Of a stretch of DNA of 25,099 bases, positions 23,686 through 25,099 are shown one piece after another (the stretch's first letter is position 1; each line of letters opens with the position of its first letter). The notes below the pieces were generated by a model. That model saw nothing but the letters and a program-made list of their open reading frames with translations. It was not told the DNA's origin and made no database searches. Position numbers and translations under genes: made by a program. Origin of the DNA: Deltaproteobacteria bacterium (GTDB lineage Bacteria; Desulfobacterota; GWC2-55-46; DRQE01); assembly GCA_030636245.1 (NCBI GenBank), contig DAOVXI010000004.1:1-25099 (forward strand), read 5' to 3'.

Positions 23686-25099
23686 CTATTGTTCCTGGGG
23701 GATATTTGTTTGCTCGATGAGATCCTTGAAGTTTTTAGCTTTTGCGGGCGGAACCTTGTGATGTTCAATGTACAAGCGCTCTATGTCTTCGATGAAAAAC
23801 CTGTCAAAACCGCTGTTTTTAAGGAAGTCCTCTCTCATGGCCATGTCCCCGTTAGCAAGTATCTCGGGGAGGATCTCGTATGTATAAAAACCTTCCATTT
23901 TGAGGGAAGTAAAGACTTTTTTCATGATCTTCTTGGGTATTTGCTCAACAGGGCCGCTGTGGAGCAGGCTTTTGAGGACCTCTTTAAGGATCCCGTCGTG
24001 AGCGTCCTTGCCGTTCATGGCGCCGGGTATCTTGTCGAGCCGCTCTTTGGCGGTCTTATAAAGAAGGGCGTACATCTGGTCTTCCTGGTTTACCATCTCG
24101 ATCTCTGCCGATACGGCACTAAGAGATTTATATCCCTCGTCAACCGCTGTTATGCCCTCGAAAAGCGAGATCACCTTTTTTCTTCCGGTGTATGTCAGGT
24201 ACTTGTTTTCAAGCAGGTCGATGACGAAGAGGTTCTTGAAGAGGTCCTTTTTGATATCGTCAAAGGCGCGCATGTTGCCGATAAGGCTACGGAGTTTTTC
24301 AACGGAAACATCCTCCGACATAAAGGCGATGTGGTTTATCGCGCTTGAGGTGGTGTCAAAGCGGTCGAAGTAGGTTATGAGTTCGCTGAAACGCTCAAAG
24401 GCCATGGTGTCACCTTTTTCAAAGCTCTCATCGCAGGTCTTTCCGACCTCCAGGAGAAGCCCGTCGAAGTAATCCCTGTTTTCCATGGATTGTTTTTTGT
24501 TCTGGAGAAGTTTTACGATGTCATCTTTATCCATGACAGCGTCAAGCCCGCCTTTTTCAAGCGAGAAGAGCCCATCCAAAAGTGCGCGTGAGTCATTTAT
24601 GTACTCCGGCTCATCGCCGTGTATGAGCTTTTTGCCTTTCAAGAGAACCTCATCCAAAAGGTCAAAGAGGTAGTGAGGGATGTTGTTCTTGATGGCAAGG
24701 GCACGAAGGCGGTTCAGGGAGGCTATGTCGGCACGGTTCAGCTCCTCAACATTCTCAAAGCTTATGAGCACGTCCTTGTATTCGTCCACGACCCGTTTGT
24801 TCTCAGGGTGGTTATATGTGACGTCAAGCTTGATGCGCTCCTGCTGGTACTGACCTATCTTGAACTCCTCGGCAAGGCTTAAGAGAAGTTTTTCCCCGTC
24901 CGCTGATATCTGCTTATCCTCTTGGTACAGGTCCTGGAAAAGATCGTAGTAGCGTTTATTAAAGCGGTGAATAATGCGGAAGAGAAAGATGGTCGGGTTA
25001 TAACCGTCAAGGTCCGCGTTAAGCTCCGCGATGAGAGCGGTGTCGTCGCCGCGCTCTATGGAGGTGGTGTACTTTAGTGTCTTGCCAGTAAGCTTAAGT
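23686..25099 (-). CDS. Unrecognised helical protein, 5' end beyond the window
   Basis: The frame stays open from its TAG at 23686 to the right window edge, giving at least 470 residues. The GTG at 24789 is only an internal codon, because similar coding sequence continues upstream of it. I do not recognise a family. The visible part is rich in charged and leucine residues and predicted to be mostly alpha-helical. It has no membrane segment, no Cys-rich motif and no catalytic signature that I can see. It lies 146 bases upstream of the GAF protein gene on the same strand, across a promoter, so it may belong to a preceding operon. A helical repeat or scaffold protein is possible. Confidence 0.8.
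   Translation of the reverse strand, partial: LKLTGKTLKYTTSIERGDDTALIAELNADLDGYNPTIFLFRIIHRFNKRYYDLFQDLYQEDKQISADGEKLLLSLAEEFKIGQYQQERIKLDVTYNHPENKRVVDEYKDVLISFENVEELNRADIASLNRLRALAIKNNIPHYLFDLLDEVLLKGKKLIHGDEPEYINDSRALLDGLFSLEKGGLDAVMDKDDIVKLLQNKKQSMENRDYFDGLLLEVGKTCDESFEKGDTMAFERFSELITYFDRFDTTSSAINHIAFMSEDVSVEKLRSLIGNMRAFDDIKKDLFKNLFVIDLLENKYLTYTGRKKVISLFEGITAVDEGYKSLSAVSAEIEMVNQEDQMYALLYKTAKERLDKIPGAMNGKDAHDGILKEVLKSLLHSGPVEQIPKKIMKKVFTSLKMEGFYTYEILPEILANGDMAMREDFLKNSGFDRFFIEDIERLYIEHHKVPPAKAKNFKDLIEQTNIPQEQ

Noticed and set aside
23660..23686. Imperfect inverted repeat at the end of the helical protein gene as a terminator
   Set aside because: Only 8 of 11 arm positions pair plus one wobble, it overlaps the stop codon, and no U-tract follows on the - strand.
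22763..24348. Long open frames on the + strand opposite the GAF and helical protein genes (up to 224 codons)
   Set aside because: They are antisense to genes with clear domain or coding character, lack ribosome sites, and translate to low-complexity hydrophobic or Ser-rich sequence typical of frame shadows.

Overview
The window looks like part of a Gram-negative, motile bacterium with a large chemosensory repertoire. The style of the receptors (a c-type heme receptor, a NIT-domain receptor, tip variants) and of the HEAT, GAF and HD-GYP companions suggests Desulfobacterota/'deltaproteobacteria' or a related phylum. That placement is a guess from family style; no rRNA or other phylogenetic marker is present apart from argS. 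There are no insertion sequences, tRNAs, rRNAs or CRISPR arrays, and no gene-free stretch exceeds about 200 bases.

Layout. Positions 1-1468 hold the 3' part of argS on the + strand. It converges on everything else and shares a perfect 15-bp hairpin terminator (1486-1519) with it. From 25099 down to 1529 all genes lie on the - strand in one direction, forming a chemosensory supercluster of 19 genes. In transcription order these are: an unrecognised helical protein (5' end outside the window); a coiled-coil/GAF protein behind a good sigma70-type promoter; CheY; a second CheY-like regulator; a minimal membrane MCP with no sensor domain; a HEAT-repeat protein; CheR; CheY; CheA lacking the P2 domain; a NIT-domain MCP; CheW with an extra C-terminal beta module; a ParA-type ATPase; and a small protein with a histone-H1-like lysine tail. 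After these come REC-REC-HD-GYP, a Cache-HAMP histidine kinase, a REC-GAF-histidine kinase, a ferritin-like protein, CheB, and a large MCP with a periplasmic c-type heme motif.

The cluster appears to have two parts. The right part (about 10.7-25 kb) contains the core array genes and is clearly richer in G+C. The left part (about 1.5-10.7 kb) contains the phosphorelay, c-di-GMP, ferritin-like, CheB and heme-MCP genes and is A+T-rich. CheB is needed to complete adaptation with CheR but sits in the A+T-rich part, so the two parts probably work together.

How it may work (inference). The NIT receptor (nitrate/nitrite-type ligands) and the heme receptor (redox or gas) feed CheA through CheW, and CheR/CheB adapt the receptors. 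Three single-domain CheY-like proteins carry the output. Two further kinases and the two-receiver HD-GYP protein may couple the same stimuli to c-di-GMP turnover. The ParA-like ATPase, with the lysine-tailed protein encoded beside it next to CheW and an MCP, resembles known systems in which ParA homologues position chemoreceptor arrays using the nucleoid. This pairing is the best candidate for something undescribed.
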